Numbered from the stretch's first letter, positions 37,108 to 46,587 are shown. The stretch: 64,000 nucleotides of DNA from Acinetobacter gerneri DSM 14967 = CIP 107464 = MTCC 9824 (GCF_000368565.1 NZ_KB849545.1:50304-114303), one strand, 5' to 3'. Numbers and translations are program-made. Notes: generated by a model from the sequence alone, not told the origin.

Positions 37108-38514
37108 TTATTTCTTATCATTACCGCCAAACAATGGTCCCATACCGCCACCACCACCAAATTGTTTTTGCATACCGCTCAATGAACGCATCATTTTTGC
37201 CATACCCGATGGATTAGCAAATTTCTTCATCATTTTCGCCATTTGCGCATGTTGTTTGATGAGTTTATTCACTTCAGCAACATCCATACCACAACCAGAT
37301 GCGATACGTTTTTTACGGCTTGGATTCATCAAATCAGGATTACGACGCTCTTTGATCGTCATAGACTGAATGATTGCTTCCATTTTTTTGACTTGTTTTT
37401 CAGGATTGGCTTGTTCAAGCGCTTGTTGGATACCTGCATTGCTCATGCCCGGCAATTTATCCAAGAAGCCCATCATACCGCCCATTTTATTCATCTGTTC
37501 AAACTGCATCAGCATGTCTTCAAAGTTGAAGCTACCGCCTTTTTGCAGTTTTTTCGCCATTTTTTCGGCTTTTTCTTTGTCGATCTTACGTTCAACTTCT
37601 TCGACCAAAGAAAGTACGTCACCCATACCCAAGATACGCTGTGCAACACGTTCAGGATGGAATGGCTCAAGAGCATCGAGTTTTTCACCCATACCCAAGA
37701 ATTTGATTGGCTTACCTGTGATCGCACGAACTGAAAGTGCTGCACCACCACGGGCATCACCGTCAGTTTTAGTCAGAATCACACCAGTAAGAGGCAATGC
37801 ATCATTGAAGGCTTTTGCTGTATTTGCAGCATCCTGACCTGTCATGGCATCGACCACAAACAGTGTTTCAGTTGGTTTTACTGCAGCATGTAAAGCTTTG
37901 ATCTCATCCATCATGTCGTCATCGACATGCAAACGACCTGCGGTATCGACGATCAAGACATCAGCAAATTTGATTTTTGCTTGTTCAATAGCACGATTTA
38001 CGATGGCTATCGGATTTTCAGTCGCTTCAGATGGAATAAACTCAGCACCGACCTCGCCTGCAACAGTTTGTAACTGTTTAATTGCGGCTGGACGATAAAC
38101 GTCGGCAGAAACCATCGCCACTTTTTTCTTTTGGCGTTCTTTTAGAAAACGGGCAAGTTTTGCAGCAGTTGTTGTTTTACCTGCACCTTGTAAACCCGCT
38201 AATAACACAACAACAGGTGGCTTAGCAGCCAAATCGAGGCTTTCGTTTGCCTCACCCATCATTTTAGTCAATTCATTATAGACAATTTTTACGAAAGCCT
38301 GACCCGGAGAGAGTTGAGTCATCACTTCTTGACCCAATGCCTCTTCCTTAACTTTCGCGATAAATTCACGAGTTACAGGTAAGGCAACATCAGCTTCGAG
38401 AAGTGCCATACGTACTTCACGTAGCGTATCTTTAATATTGTCTTCTGTTAGCTGCCCTGAGCCAGTAACATTTTTTAAACTCTGCGTGAGTCGTTCTGTT
38501 AAGGTATCAAACAT
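37108..38514 (-). CDS. ffh: Signal recognition particle protein Ffh
   Basis: Ffh binds signal sequences of nascent membrane proteins and 4.5S RNA, and delivers ribosomes to FtsY. The 468-residue protein has an N domain (1-90), a GTPase domain with GLQGAGKTTTAAKLA, DTAGRLHVD and TKTDG, and a Met-rich M domain (about 300-440) that ends in GGGGGMGPLFGG. ypjD is divergent from it, as in E. coli. Confidence 0.97.
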   Translation of the reverse strand: MFDTLTERLTQSLKNVTGSGQLTEDNIKDTLREVRMALLEADVALPVTREFIAKVKEEALGQEVMTQLSPGQAFVKIVYNELTKMMGEANESLDLAAKPPVVVLLAGLQGAGKTTTAAKLARFLKERQKKKVAMVSADVYRPAAIKQLQTVAGEVGAEFIPSEATENPIAIVNRAIEQAKIKFADVLIVDTAGRLHVDDDMMDEIKALHAAVKPTETLFVVDAMTGQDAANTAKAFNDALPLTGVILTKTDGDARGGAALSVRAITGKPIKFLGMGEKLDALEPFHPERVAQRILGMGDVLSLVEEVERKIDKEKAEKMAKKLQKGGSFNFEDMLMQFEQMNKMGGMMGFLDKLPGMSNAGIQQALEQANPEKQVKKMEAIIQSMTIKERRNPDLMNPSRKKRIASGCGMDVAEVNKLIKQHAQMAKMMKKFANPSGMAKMMRSLSGMQKQFGGGGGMGPLFGGNDKK

Positions 38515-38658
38515 TGCAAAATCCGCTTAAAATAGCTAGTAGCAAAAAATTCTTTCTAAAAATAGAAAATTTATGCATAAGATGCTATAGGATACTTTAG
38601 TTCACTTGGAATTTATATCTTATAACATGAATATTCATCATCCCGAAAAAGGTTTGAC

Positions 38659-39468
38659 ATGATTAGCCTCCCCTTGGTTTACACCATTTTAGCATTAATT
38701 GCCTATACCACGTCATTTTGGTATTTGTTTTCTCACTTAATGTCTAAACGTACACCAAACCACTGGTTCATTGCCATCGTACTCGGCTTGGGGCTGTTGT
38801 TGCATGCTGGAGTTCTATATAACGATATGTTGACTCCTTTGGGGATCAACTATGATGTCTTCAATTTGATGTCATTTACTTCGTTATTAATGCTGTTATT
38901 GAGTTTGCTTTATAGTACCTATCGTCCTGTTTTAGCACTCAATTTAATCGGTATTCCTGTCGCAGCTTTGGGTTTGATCTTAGGTTTTGGTTTTAGTAAA
39001 CCGAATCAATTTATCGAGCAACATTCAATCGGTTTAGATTTTCATATTATTTTATCTTTGTCTGCCTATGCCGTACTGTTCATGGCTGCGATTCAGGCAA
39101 TGATTTTATGGATTCAAAATCGCGAACTCAAAAATAAATTAAAAAAACGTATCTGGGTCAATCTTTTGCCCTCATTCCAAGCGATGGAAACTTTATTATT
39201 TGACTTATTGATCACTGGCTTTGTGTTACTCACAGTTGCATTAGTCTTTGGTTTCTTTACGATTGACAATTTCTTTGCTCAGCATTTGGCGCATAAAACA
39301 GCATTTAGTATCGTCTCTTGGTTTGTCTATGGTTCTATATTAATTGGACATTATAAATTTGGCTGGCGTGGTGAAAAAGCGATTCGTTTTACCTTGATTG
39401 GCTTTATGTTATTGGCGATTGGTTTTATTGGTAGTAAATTTATTTTAGAAATGGTTTTGCATCGTTAG
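38659..39468 (+). CDS. ypjD: Inner-membrane protein YpjD, cytochrome c assembly fold
   Basis: The 269-residue protein has about eight membrane helices and belongs to the CcsA/ResC-like cytochrome c assembly family. In gammaproteobacteria this branch (YpjD/CorE) lies next to ffh, as here. It has a conserved LHAGVLY, FDLLITGFVLLTVALVFGF, and a His-rich AQHLAHKTAFSIVSWFVYG stretch. The family is also linked to Mg/Co handling; the exact role is not settled. The ATG follows AAAAAGG. Confidence 0.85.
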   Translation: MISLPLVYTILALIAYTTSFWYLFSHLMSKRTPNHWFIAIVLGLGLLLHAGVLYNDMLTPLGINYDVFNLMSFTSLLMLLLSLLYSTYRPVLALNLIGIPVAALGLILGFGFSKPNQFIEQHSIGLDFHIILSLSAYAVLFMAAIQAMILWIQNRELKNKLKKRIWVNLLPSFQAMETLLFDLLITGFVLLTVALVFGFFTIDNFFAQHLAHKTAFSIVSWFVYGSILIGHYKFGWRGEKAIRFTLIGFMLLAIGFIGSKFILEMVLHR

Positions 39469-39524
39469 TCATTTTCATGGCTCTGTTCTGATTAATTTAT
39501 TATTTTGAATTTGATATAGAAAGT

Positions 39525-39558
39525 CCCTTCTCACTTTGGGAGAAGGTTAGGATGAGGG
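39525..39558 (+). repeat. REP-like intergenic element, copy 1, in the gap 39469-39788
   Basis: CCTTCTC (39526-39532) and GAGAAGG (39540-39546) pair, followed by TTAGGATGAGGG. The same plan (CTCC-pyrimidine, short loop, GGAGAGG, TTAGG, GAGG) occurs twice more at 61986-62083. It is a kind of repeat often seen between genes of this group. The rest of the gap is AT-rich and has a terminator at 39684. Confidence 0.7.
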
Positions 39559-39683
39559 TAAATTTTTCATAAAATCCTCAACCTCTTACGCAATATATTT
39601 CTCATTATTAAAAAAGAGAGAACTGCATTGAAAAAATATCATTTTAATCTAAAATCTATTTATGCAAGTTAATCTAATAAAAC

Positions 39684-39712
39684 AAAAAGCCTGAGTTAAG
39701 CTCAGGCTTTTT
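39684..39712. terminator. Terminator between ypjD and the macro-domain gene
   Basis: AAAAAGCCTGAG (39684-39695) pairs with CTCAGGCTTTTT (39701-39712); flanking A and T runs make it usable by both convergent genes. Confidence 0.85.
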
Positions 39713-39788
39713 ATTGCTAATCTAAGATTTAAATATTAGATATTTTCTAATGACCATAAAATACGTTATCAATCCACTAAATACTGTC

Positions 39789-40283
39789 TTATGCCTTTAC
39801 AGGCTCATCAGCTTGGACACCTTTTTGGTAAAGTGTATAGATATAAATCGGGATTTCTAAGTCTTCGAGATGCTTATAGATCAGTGGGCTTACATCATCC
39901 CAACTCAGACCACCGACACCCGTTGCTAAGCGTGGCAAAGCAAGACTTTCAATTTTTTCATCTTCAATCACTTGTTTTAAAGCTCTAAGCGTTCGATTGA
40001 CATACTCAATTGATGCTTTACCTGGTTTTGCGCCATTATCATAGGCTGCTTCTTGAGTCAACAAATTGATGATACGTTGACCTTCTGCATTGACCCAAGT
40101 CCAAAGCTCACCAGATTTTGGATGGTACAAATGACAATAATTGCGAAAATCTTTATAAAGTGACGGCCAATGTTCTCTTAGGTTAAAAGCTAAACCTGTT
40201 GCAAAATTATCATTTGGTGCTACCCCGTGTGCGATTGCCTGTGCCTTACTTAGTAAAATATCACCAGATACTTCATAAATCAT
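39789..40283 (-). CDS. Macro-domain protein, ADP-ribose binding
   Basis: The 164-residue protein is a single macro domain, which binds ADP-ribose and often removes it from proteins or from ADP-ribose-1''-phosphate. It has VSGDILLSKAQAIAHGV, the loop FATGLAFNLRE and the late LALPRLATGVGGLSWDDV, which matches the phosphate-binding Gly-rich loop. No ADP-ribosyltransferase such as DarT sits beside it, so it is probably not a toxin antidote. The ATG follows GGGAG. It stands alone. Confidence 0.85.
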   Translation of the reverse strand: MIYEVSGDILLSKAQAIAHGVAPNDNFATGLAFNLREHWPSLYKDFRNYCHLYHPKSGELWTWVNAEGQRIINLLTQEAAYDNGAKPGKASIEYVNRTLRALKQVIEDEKIESLALPRLATGVGGLSWDDVSPLIYKHLEDLEIPIYIYTLYQKGVQADEPVKA

Positions 40284-40600
40284 ATGCTTGCTCCCATTAA
40301 AAATATTTAGGTTATTTTCTGTTTTGTCTCTTATTATCCTAACGCATAACCTTATGTTTATATTTAGAAAAACTTACCAGCCAGTCCAATGATTTAAAAT
40401 AATAATCACGGTTTTTATGTTAAAATTATAGGGGAAGCTATGATTTATTTAATGATCATTTTTTCAAAAGATTTGATGAATAATTTCTAATATTTTAAAG
40501 ACAAATATGCCTTAAACTGAGTACTTTTTATACTCAAATTCTAAACCTAAAATGCAATAACGCCCTGTTCCCAAAACTAGCTTCAGACGATAACGATCTA
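40284..40600. other. Intergenic region without visible gene
   Basis: Some 317 AT-rich bases between the macro-domain gene and ppnP hold the macro gene's promoter. A small palindrome GAGTA..TACTC lies near 40519-40535. I see no reading frame or RNA gene. Confidence 0.5.
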
Positions 40601-40924
40601 CTATTTTTCTAAATGACACACATAGTCAACAACTTCATTGACAGTGACGCTAAATTGACTGTTTTCAGGAATATCGAAATATTCTCCTGCACGGACCAGA
40701 TGAATCTCAGGATCCTGCCCTATTTGCACATGACATTCTCCAGAAATAATTTCTATACGTTCAAATACATGCGTTCTAAAAACCAATGGCTGTTTTGATG
40801 GTAAAAAAACGCCTAATGTTTTTTGAGTTCCGTCTTCAAGTTTGATCACATGGCTAATGGATAAACCGCCAAAATGCACATTGGATTTTTTCATTACAGA
40901 AACAAAATCAAATTTATTTGTCAT
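40601..40924 (-). CDS. ppnP: Pyrimidine/purine nucleoside phosphorylase PpnP
   Basis: PpnP (YaiE) is a small cupin that splits nucleosides with phosphate into base and ribose-1-phosphate. Its 107 residues include the N-terminal VYFGG-type turn (VHFGGLSIS), TLGVFLPSKQPLVFRTHVFERIEI and the late FDIPENSQFSVTV, all typical. It follows ACGAGGAAAAGTC at a good distance. Single gene, no operon partner. Confidence 0.9.
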   Translation of the reverse strand: MTNKFDFVSVMKKSNVHFGGLSISHVIKLEDGTQKTLGVFLPSKQPLVFRTHVFERIEIISGECHVQIGQDPEIHLVRAGEYFDIPENSQFSVTVNEVVDYVCHLEK

Positions 40925-41180
40925 GACTTTTCCTCGTATTTTTCTTATTGGTAAATAAAAGCATTTTCACAAAAATGCTAATCTAAACTTATTCTGCATA
41001 GCATAAGCAAAATCAGATCATTTGTTGATCGACTTTTAGAAATAAAGTGTAAATGAGTTTTTGAATATTAGCCCATTCTCAGCCAGCATCCTTAGATAGT
41101 AACCTAAAGTGATGAACGCTAGACATCCCCTCTAAAATTGCGTATAACCCTCATTTTTAAAACTGATCAGGTCTATCACA

Positions 41181-42119
41181 TTGAAACTCGTTCTTGCTCC
41201 CATGGAAGGCTTAACCGATCCAATCATGCGTGATGTACTCACTCATGTCGGCAGCTTTGATTGGTGCGTGACTGAATTTATCCGTGTGACCGATTCGCTA
41301 TTACCTGATCATGTTTATTATGGCTACTGCCCTGAACTGAAAAATCAGGGGAAAACAGCTGCAGGCACTCCTGTGCATGTGCAGTTCCTAGGCAATAATC
41401 CAGACATGCTCGCAGCCAATGCTGCCAAAGTAGTGGAACTTGGTGCGCCTGCCATAGATATGAACTTCGGTTGTCCTGCAAAAACAGTCAATCGTCATCG
41501 TGGTGGTTCTGTTTTGCTTGATGAGCCAGAAGTGGTTTATCAGTTAGTCAAAGCCGTCCGAGACGCTGTACCTCGTCATATTCCTGTTTCCGCCAAAATG
41601 CGCTTAGGTTATATGGATCGTAACTTTACTATGGAAAATGCACATGCTATCGAAGATGCAGGCGCATCGTGGGTAACAGTACATGCAAGAACCAAAGCCG
41701 ATGGTTATACCCCGCCTGCATTTTGGGACTTGTTACATCCAATACGTGAAAATCTGAAAATTAACGTGATCGCCAATGGTGAAATCTGGAACAATGCCGA
41801 TGCCAAACAATGCCAGTTTGAATCAGGCTGCCAAGATTTGATGATTGGGCGGGGTGCCGTGACCACTCCTGATTTAACTCAATGTATTCGCCAAAATACC
41901 GACCAAGCGCTCATTACTTGGAATGAATTACTCAATTTACAAATTCGTTTTATCAATGGTCCGAGTAAGACTGAAATTGGTATGGTCGGACGTTATAAAC
42001 AATGGCTGGGTATGATGAGTAAACATTATCCTGAAGCAAAACAACTTTGGGATCTGGTCAAACGCGTCAAAAAACTTGATGAAATCGTTGCTGTCTTAAA
42101 ACAAAATCAGCACCACTAA
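41181..42119 (+). CDS. dusC: tRNA-dihydrouridine(16) synthase DusC
   Basis: DusC reduces uridine 16 of tRNA with an FMN cofactor. The 312-residue enzyme has LAPMEGLTDPIMR at the start, DMNFGCPAKTVNRHRGG with the catalytic Cys98, and SAKMRLG with a VHARTK core. It starts at a TTG (41181); the next Met is at residue 8 inside the conserved start, so the TTG is needed. An AGG site lies a few bases before it. Single gene. Confidence 0.92.
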   Translation: MKLVLAPMEGLTDPIMRDVLTHVGSFDWCVTEFIRVTDSLLPDHVYYGYCPELKNQGKTAAGTPVHVQFLGNNPDMLAANAAKVVELGAPAIDMNFGCPAKTVNRHRGGSVLLDEPEVVYQLVKAVRDAVPRHIPVSAKMRLGYMDRNFTMENAHAIEDAGASWVTVHARTKADGYTPPAFWDLLHPIRENLKINVIANGEIWNNADAKQCQFESGCQDLMIGRGAVTTPDLTQCIRQNTDQALITWNELLNLQIRFINGPSKTEIGMVGRYKQWLGMMSKHYPEAKQLWDLVKRVKKLDEIVAVLKQNQHH

Positions 42120-42168
42120 CAATGGTGCAGTTCTTCAAATCGTTTGACCAAAAATCCAATTTTATAGC

Positions 42169-42540
42169 TTAAGACAAGCCTAAGCTCAGTAAAAACTCTA
42201 TCTCATCTGGCGCAAATTCTTTCATGTAATCAGATGCAGGATTGAGCAAAAGTACCGCACCCTTGGTCATTTCAAAAAAATCACGAGCGGACATAATAAA
42301 ATAATCTAGATCATCGCCAAAACTGCTTCTTAAAGTGTCCAAGCTCAGAAAAAAAGGAATCGCTTGCTCTCCTTCTGGAGTCTCAAGCATTTGAAAATAA
42401 ACATTTGATTGGTCACTATCATCACCAATACAGAATACGTCAGAAATTAAAAGTTGATTTAAAAATTCGGAAAATAATTCGGGTTGTTGTGAGGTTTTGC
42501 TAAAGAGCAATTCAAGCTTTTGATTTTGCATCATCTTCAT
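42169..42540 (-). CDS. SseB-family protein
   Basis: The ~123-residue protein resembles the N-terminal SseB domain (PF07179 type): LELLFSKTSQQPELFSEFLNQLLISDVFC, then IPFFLSLDTLRSSFG and a late GAVLLLNPASDYMKEFAPDEI. SseB names enhanced serine sensitivity in E. coli; the role here is unknown. Several starts are possible near the end of the frame (ATG 42540, ATG 42534, ATG 42531). None has a strong site, so the start is open. Single gene. Confidence 0.75.
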   Translation of the reverse strand: MKMMQNQKLELLFSKTSQQPELFSEFLNQLLISDVFCIGDDSDQSNVYFQMLETPEGEQAIPFFLSLDTLRSSFGDDLDYFIMSARDFFEMTKGAVLLLNPASDYMKEFAPDEIEFLLSLGLS

Positions 42541-42712
42541 CACTTTATTGAAATCGAAAATTGATTTATAAATGGCAAGAAAAATATGCCAGCAAAATAA
42601 TAGATCAAGCAGTGCATCCCCAATTGACTTGATCTACTTAAAAAATATCACAACAATATTTGCTTGCAATTGATTTTATTGGTTTTAATGTGCAGCAAAT
42701 CTATACTTTATT

Positions 42713-43117
42713 TTAAAAAGCTCTACTGATCACAGTTCCATTAAAATTTAAACAATCCTCTACCCGGATCCGTTGAACTTTGGACAATTCATCCAGATTG
42801 AACCAACGATATTCAGAATGTTCATCACTCAACTGGATATCTACATGCTCTGATACTTTACATTTAAATATAAAAGCATGTGATTGAACGGCTTGGTGAA
42901 AGTACACCCCAGATAAGTACTCAACTTCAACATCACAGCCAATTTCCTCCTGACATTCACGAACTAAAGCCTGATGGATAGTTTCCCCCATATCCAGTGC
43001 CCCACCCGGCAAGCCCCATGCATGATCAGCATATGTTGCTTTTAGCAACAAGACTTGGTTTGAAGCATTGAATAACACAGCGTGAGCACTCAAACGATAC
43101 ATATCCTGAAATGCCAT
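42713..43117 (-). CDS. NUDIX hydrolase
   Basis: The 134-residue enzyme splits nucleoside diphosphates linked to another group. The NUDIX box is complete: GALDMGETIHQALVRECQEE ending IG (about residues 39-60), with Glu and Arg at the proper places. Substrate unknown. The ATG follows GAGGAAATCTT. It is 17 bases downstream of the LtrA gene in the same direction, so the two may share a transcript. Confidence 0.9.
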   Translation of the reverse strand: MAFQDMYRLSAHAVLFNASNQVLLLKATYADHAWGLPGGALDMGETIHQALVRECQEEIGCDVEVEYLSGVYFHQAVQSHAFIFKCKVSEHVDIQLSDEHSEYRWFNLDELSKVQRIRVEDCLNFNGTVISRAF

Positions 43118-43133
43118 AAGATTTCCTCAAGAC

Positions 43134-44303
43134 TTAGCGGGCCAAATAACATTTTGATAGCATTAAGCGTAGTGCATACACAATCGCCATCAGAAAAATA
43201 CTATAGCCGATCGGCTGAACAAACATAGGAATCGACAGTACAATCATAGCGGTAATCGGATACAGCCATTTTTTAAACCCTTGTAAATGATAAGCTTCAT
43301 GCAATATCCACAAAGTCGCACTATAAATAATCAGAGAAATCGCAACAAAATAACTTACAAATTCATTTGAAACTTCAGCCTTATGCGCAACGACATCCAC
43401 GCCTGCGGCAAGCCCTGCCCCAATAGCGGCAATACTAATAAAAATGAAAAAATGCCCATATCCCCAAGTAAACGCCATTTTCTGACTGGTCAATCGTTCA
43501 GACACTTCATGATCAAAATATGCCCACCACATGGTAAACATCATGATCAGACCACCGATCATCAAAAAGAATAGTTCAGTGCTTAAACTCACATTGCTCA
43601 GGGCATCTTGTATGGCATAAAAACAGCCCACAATCGACTCACCTAGTACGATAATGGTCAACAATGAGTAACGTTCAGCGATATGTTCAGGATGCCACGG
43701 CGTCATATTATAAGATTCAGCATAAATCGGTACGGATAGCTCCGCGATCACCAAGAGTGCAAAACAGAAATAGGCATATTGAGGATCTATAAAATGAAAT
43801 AATATCCAACCGATTTGTACAAAGATAATCCCAAATGCATATCTCAAAGCAGTTTTTCGACGTGCCTGATCATTTTTAGCCGCACGAAACCATTGAGCGA
43901 CCAGACCTAAACGCATGATCAGATAGCCCAAAATAATCACATCAAAATCTTGTTGCGCAAATGCTGATGGAATACCCGCGGCGATCACCAAGGAACCGAT
44001 GATTTGGACAAAGGTCAAAATACGGTAAAGCGCATCATCATTATCGTAAGCAGAGGCAAACCAACTAAAATTCATCCAAGCCCACCACAGTGCAAAAAAC
44101 ACCATGAAATACATGGTGAGTCCATGCCAAAAGTGATTTTCGATGATGCTGTGATGTAATTGTTGACCTGCTGTTGCAATCGCAACCACAAAAATCAGGT
44201 CAAATAATAATTCTAAAGAAGTCGCAACTCGATGTTTTTCATTTGGGTTACGTGGCAACAGTGGTTTCAGCCACTCATGCGGTGTGCTAAAGGGGTTTGG
44301 CAT
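43134..44303 (-). CDS. LtrA family membrane protein (low temperature requirement A)
   Basis: The 389-residue protein has about ten or more membrane helices. It has the family's ATSLELLFDLIFVVAIA near residue 28-44, the FALWWAWMNFSW segment, and a later SLLTIIVLGESIVG. It belongs to the LtrA group, named after a Listeria gene needed at low temperature; transport role and substrate are unknown. The ATG at 44303 is preferred to a TTG six bases before. The NUDIX gene follows. Confidence 0.88.
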   Translation of the reverse strand: MPNPFSTPHEWLKPLLPRNPNEKHRVATSLELLFDLIFVVAIATAGQQLHHSIIENHFWHGLTMYFMVFFALWWAWMNFSWFASAYDNDDALYRILTFVQIIGSLVIAAGIPSAFAQQDFDVIILGYLIMRLGLVAQWFRAAKNDQARRKTALRYAFGIIFVQIGWILFHFIDPQYAYFCFALLVIAELSVPIYAESYNMTPWHPEHIAERYSLLTIIVLGESIVGCFYAIQDALSNVSLSTELFFLMIGGLIMMFTMWWAYFDHEVSERLTSQKMAFTWGYGHFFIFISIAAIGAGLAAGVDVVAHKAEVSNEFVSYFVAISLIIYSATLWILHEAYHLQGFKKWLYPITAMIVLSIPMFVQPIGYSIFLMAIVYALRLMLSKCYLAR

Positions 44304-44452
44304 AATCAATCTACTTATAGTTTATTTGACTAAATTTTTTCAAAAGTTGAACTATTTCACAAGAATATTATATAAATTTAGAATTTTTATCTTATAGGAA
44401 GCGTAATTTTATTTTTAGAATCTCTGACAAATAAAAAATCTAAATCATAAAA

Positions 44453-44478
44453 AAATCACTCTAAAAGTAGAGTGATTT
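44453..44478 (-). terminator. Terminator after the NTF2-like gene
   Basis: AAATCACTCT (44453-44462) pairs with AGAGTGATTT (44469-44478), with an A/T run. It ends the gene at 44528. Confidence 0.8.
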
Positions 44479-44527
44479 AAATACAAATAGTTTTTATTTT
44501 TATAATAAAAATAACTTAAATATTCAC

Positions 44528-44992
44528 TTAACCCAAAAGCTTGAGTTTAGGTTCATCTTTCAACACGATTGCCTTACCATCTGCTAAATTGATTGGCATA
44601 GAAATATGCTGATGAATCAAACGCCAGTTTTGGTCTTCTTTTTTCATACAAATCGTCGTACGGCACCAAGGCATTTTAATTTTTCCAACCAAAGCTTTAT
44701 GCTCAACCTTAGAAAAACAATGTACGATTGCTAAATCATCAGATGTATAAACTTTGATATCTTTACGAGAAATCATCATATTTTCATTAAAATACGGACT
44801 AAATTTGTACCATTCAGTCTTGTATTCCTCGATCCCATTCATTTGCGAACTCACATCGAACATACTAACATCTTCAGCACAATGATCCGTAATTTGATCA
44901 ATATCTTTATTGATCACGGCCTGATCCCAATCTTGGATTTGCTGCAGAATTTCTTTACCTAAATAACTGTCACCGATAATTTCAGTAGGCAT
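44528..44992 (-). CDS. NTF2-like (SnoaL/YybH-type) protein
   Basis: The 154-residue protein has the cone-shaped NTF2-like fold: an N-terminal helix pair (DWDQAVINKDIDQITDHCAEDV), then VSMFDVSSQMNGIEEYKTEW, and a long sheet with RTTICMKKEDQNWRLIHQHIS. The last piece is the SgcJ/YybH hallmark, with the paired His. A short C-terminal tail follows. Function unknown; such proteins often bind small ligands. The start at 44992 follows GAGGTG; a GTG at 45001 would add three residues. Confidence 0.82.
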   Translation of the reverse strand: MPTEIIGDSYLGKEILQQIQDWDQAVINKDIDQITDHCAEDVSMFDVSSQMNGIEEYKTEWYKFSPYFNENMMISRKDIKVYTSDDLAIVHCFSKVEHKALVGKIKMPWCRTTICMKKEDQNWRLIHQHISMPINLADGKAIVLKDEPKLKLLG

Positions 44993-45138
44993 AAAACACA
45001 CCTCAAAATATTTTATTTTATGTGATAGAATCTACATTATTTTGTATATTTGTGAAAGCTCTCACTCAATGTTTTTTATAACCGTTTGTAAAGACATGTT
45101 TTTATTATAAATTAAACCTTAATATTTAATACTATTTA

Positions 45139-45807
45139 TTAAAAAAACTTAATTTTAATATTTACAATTTTCCAGTTTATTCCTTCTCTTTTTAAAATAA
45201 AACTAGTCTTCTGACCATCATCACTGGGAATAATGACTTCAAAATGGTTTAAATCCTGATAATGCATACTAATTTTTTCTTGTGATTTTTCACCTGAAAT
45301 ATCACTAGAAATATGCTTTTCTTCACTTGTTTTTTGCGGTTCTTTTTCAGAGACTATTGCATTTGGGGAAATGGATAATTCTGGCTTTGAATCAACTCCA
45401 AATATATTTTCAATTTTATTAAACCATTTTTTTATTGGGGAAATCACCTGATCAGAGGGTAATTTGATCGACTCTTTTAAAGCCTTTCCTTGCAATAACA
45501 ACTGAATAGCCTCTGGATTAACCACCAAATCCACGACTTGATTAGACAGTTTTTCTGAAACTACCGCCCCCCACGCTTCAATTTGATTATCAGGATGATC
45601 TACACCCAATTTATGTTGAATCTGTTGTTGGATTTGCGGTTTTAAATTGTTTCTCAAGCTTGGATAATCAATATATGAAGACAAAGCCTCTGCATTATTT
45701 TGATCAACTGCTTGCTTGATCTTGTATAAAGTCCAGTAGGGAGTAGCAAAAAATATTGCAACAAAACACAGGATAATTAAACTAAAAAATATAGTTATTT
45801 TTCTCAT
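45139..45807 (-). CDS. DUF2939 protein, membrane anchored
   Basis: The 222-residue protein has one N-terminal membrane helix (about residues 5-22), followed by ATPYWTLYKIKQAVDQNNAEALSSYIDY, which matches the DUF2939 start. A low-complexity Glu/Lys/Ser linker lies at about 145-180, and a C-terminal beta strand end reads IPSDDGQKTSFIL. The function is unknown. The ATG follows an AGGG site. The methyltransferase gene upstream is 33 bases away in the same direction. Confidence 0.78.
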   Translation of the reverse strand: MRKITIFFSLIILCFVAIFFATPYWTLYKIKQAVDQNNAEALSSYIDYPSLRNNLKPQIQQQIQHKLGVDHPDNQIEAWGAVVSEKLSNQVVDLVVNPEAIQLLLQGKALKESIKLPSDQVISPIKKWFNKIENIFGVDSKPELSISPNAIVSEKEPQKTSEEKHISSDISGEKSQEKISMHYQDLNHFEVIIPSDDGQKTSFILKREGINWKIVNIKIKFF

Positions 45808-45840
45808 AAACTACCCTTTTTTCAAAAATATTGCTATTTA

Positions 45841-46431
45841 CTAAGCTTTTACTGCAATCAATTGTACGACAGAAGCCATACCCGTATGATATTTTCCTTC
45901 AACAACTCGGCGTTCAATTCGGTGTAATTTCAGGACTTTTAACTGCCCTGAAAAATCACGCTCTAATGATTCTTTCGTGGTCATCAATTCGGTAGATTGA
46001 CCACCACCAGTAGCAAATTGAAGTTGTTCAGGTGTATAAGCTTCAAGCAAAAATACCCCATCCTTTTTCAATCCTTTTATCACCTTTTGATGCAAAACAT
46101 GTCTTTGGCTCTCAGTCATTGGACAAAAGATGGAAATAATGCCATCCCATGCATTTTCTTCAATCTCAAAATCATCTAGATTTGCTTGAATTGTGTTGAT
46201 TTTGACTTGGTTTTCCGCAGCCAATTTTTGTGCTTTATCCAAGCCAACTTGTGAAGCGTCAACTGCCGTCACATCATAATTTTGTAAGGCGAGAAATACA
46301 GCATTTCGTCCTTCACCTTCTGCGAGGCTTAGCACTTTGCCTTGAGGAATCCTTTCATAATTTTCAGCTAAAAAGTCATTGGGCTTTTTCCCATAAACAT
46401 ATTCTGCTTCACTATAGCGTTCATCCCACAT
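45841..46431 (-). CDS. Class I SAM-dependent methyltransferase
   Basis: The 196-residue enzyme has the Rossmann methyltransferase core: WDERYSEAEYVYGKKPNDFL at the start, motif I VLSLAEGEGRNAVFLA, and the acidic loop AVDASQVGL, as in TehB/UbiE-like proteins of the thiopurine/tellurite group. A C-terminal FLLEAYTPEQL is also typical. The substrate is unknown. The start at 46431 is chosen for its strong GGAGAG site; the longer frame to 46503 adds 24 residues with no support. A terminator is at 46548. Confidence 0.85.
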   Translation of the reverse strand: MWDERYSEAEYVYGKKPNDFLAENYERIPQGKVLSLAEGEGRNAVFLALQNYDVTAVDASQVGLDKAQKLAAENQVKINTIQANLDDFEIEENAWDGIISIFCPMTESQRHVLHQKVIKGLKKDGVFLLEAYTPEQLQFATGGGQSTELMTTKESLERDFSGQLKVLKLHRIERRVVEGKYHTGMASVVQLIAVKA

Positions 46432-46547
46432 ACGACTCTCCAGCCCTAAAGCACTAAAATGTGATCTCTCAAAGATCATAGTCTTTTCAGAGGTTGAACT
46501 CAAACTAAGAGCTAAATTCGATAAAATTAGCTTTCTTTTTCAATAAA

Positions 46548-46571
46548 AAAAGCATGTATAAACATGCTTTT
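46548..46571 (-). terminator. Terminator after the YegP gene
   Basis: AAAAGCATGT (46548-46557) pairs with ACATGCTTTT (46562-46571) with a 4-base loop and a T-rich follow-on on the minus strand. Confidence 0.82.
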
Positions 46572-46587
46572 AATGATTCTAACGCTA

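Noticed and set aside
37243-38098. Long plus-strand open frames opposite ffh
   Set aside because: They overlap a complete, highly conserved ffh gene and look like antisense shadows with odd amino-acid content.
39789-40283. DarTG-type toxin-antitoxin pair
   Set aside because: Only the macro domain is present; the neighbours are ypjD and ppnP, and no DarT-like toxin is coded on either side.
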